Both the position numbers and the translations under genes were made by a program. The notes under the pieces are model-generated. The model did not search any database, was not told where the DNA came from, and saw only the letters and a list, made by a program, of their open reading frames with translations. A stretch of DNA of 6,280 nucleotides from Schleiferiaceae bacterium (GTDB lineage Bacteria; Bacteroidota; Bacteroidia; Flavobacteriales; Schleiferiaceae), in assembly GCA_022424815.1 (NCBI GenBank), contig JAKMGS010000101.1:1-6280 (forward strand), in the 5' to 3' direction. Shown here in pieces: positions 5,830-6,280 of the stretch (position 1 is the stretch's first letter; each line of letters begins with the position of its first letter).

Positions 5830-6280
5830 TAGGCGTACTCCACTTTCCGTGGGTGCCTTCAAACATTTTAACAAGTTCTTGAGTGATTTGGGTTCCCGAG
5901 CGGTTGACTAACATACGACCGTCCACCTCTGTGATCGGGGTGAGCTCGCCCATCGAACCAGTTCCGAAGGCCTCGTCGGCGGAATACAGCTCGGTCAGCG
6001 AGAGGTTTCGTTCCTCTACCGACATGCCATTTTCTCGGGCCAATTCCAATACCAATGCCCTAGTAATCCCGTGCAAACAGGCGTCCGCCGTAGGAGTCAA
6101 GAGCTTCCCATTCTTTACCATAAAAATATTGGTCCCGTTCATCTCCGAGATAAAACCTAGGTTGTCCAACATCAACGCCGAATCCAAGCTCGCTTGGTTC
6201 GCTTGAATCTTTGCGAGGATGTTATTGATTAAATTGTTGTGGTGAATTTTTGAGTCCAAGTGCATCGGGCTGTTGCGACG
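5816..6280 (-). CDS. Class IV PLP aminotransferase, branched-chain type, C-terminal half (5' end outside window)
   Basis: This is the C-terminal half of a fold-type IV PLP enzyme, most like branched-chain amino acid aminotransferases. The frame is open to the right edge: five codons (RRNSP) precede the ATG at 6265, so that ATG is internal. Counting from it, Lys6 (DSKIHHN) aligns by eye with the PLP-binding Lys159 of E. coli IlvE, leaving about 143 residues after it versus 150 in IlvE. Other motifs in order are ALMLD (30-34), FISEMNGTNIF (38-48) with the Glu41 expected to contact the PLP ring nitrogen, GITR (66-69) that binds the PLP phosphate, LYSADEAFGTGSMGELTPI (93-111), and VDGR (114-117). 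The tail (EGTHGKWS) resembles the end of IlvE. D-amino acid aminotransferase or another class IV member is possible, because the substrate-determining N-terminal half is absent. It is cytoplasmic. The following thioredoxin-like gene may be read from the same transcript. Confidence 0.9.
   Translation of the reverse strand, partial: RRNSPMHLDSKIHHNNLINNILAKIQANQASLDSALMLDNLGFISEMNGTNIFMVKNGKLLTPTADACLHGITRALVLELARENGMSVEERNLSLTELYSADEAFGTGSMGELTPITEVDGRMLVNRSGTQITQELVKMFEGTHGKWSTPIDKL

Noticed and set aside
1..6280. Defence island, mobile element, CRISPR array, tRNA or rRNA
   Set aside because: No nuclease, transposase, integrase, repeat-spacer pattern or cloverleaf-like stretch was seen; the window is densely filled with housekeeping and envelope genes.

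Overview
The window looks like a chromosomal segment from a member of the Bacteroidota, most likely a Flavobacteriales-type marine or aquatic lineage. Three things point there. Start codons have almost no Shine-Dalgarno sequences. Two putative promoters match the Bacteroidota -33 (TTG/TTTG) and -7 (TAnnTTTG) pattern. The protein set is typical of the phylum: a PafA-type phosphatase, an OmpA-family lipoprotein with a coiled coil, a TlpA-like thioredoxin with a long N-terminal domain, and small lipoproteins. The genus cannot be named from the sequence alone.

Layout. Positions 1-922 (+) hold the C-terminal half of an ABC-F ATPase, cut by the left edge. Positions 862-2454 (+) encode a PafA-type alkaline phosphatase whose signal peptide lies almost entirely inside the end of the ABC-F gene. 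Positions 2506-2745 (+) encode a small Cys-rich lipoprotein. A bidirectional terminator (2763-2791) separates it from a convergent minus-strand gene (2808-3119) for a very short membrane protein resembling the ExbB/TolQ/MotA core. Its upstream neighbour on the same strand, an OmpA-domain lipoprotein (3217-4041), has its own terminator (3167-3191) and a good promoter (4064-4093). Diverging from ompA is a secreted Cys-rich repeat protein (4145-4483). It converges, through a second near-copy of the same bidirectional terminator (4500-4528), on a periplasmic thioredoxin-like protein (4527-5795). That gene follows the C-terminal half of a class IV (branched-chain type) PLP aminotransferase (5816 to the right edge) by 20 bases.

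How it fits together. No single pathway or defence system is visible. Most products are envelope proteins: secreted phosphatase, two lipoproteins, an inner-membrane mini channel-like protein, a secreted Cys-rich protein and a periplasmic thioredoxin. The last two are convergent neighbours and both thiol-based, which allows but does not prove a redox relationship. The items most worth checking are the 112-residue Cys-Cys repeat protein, the 103-residue ExbB-like core protein with no ExbD partner in view, the out-of-frame overlap that carries a signal peptide, and the near-identical pair of terminators. I saw no tRNA, rRNA, CRISPR array, insertion sequence or integrase.
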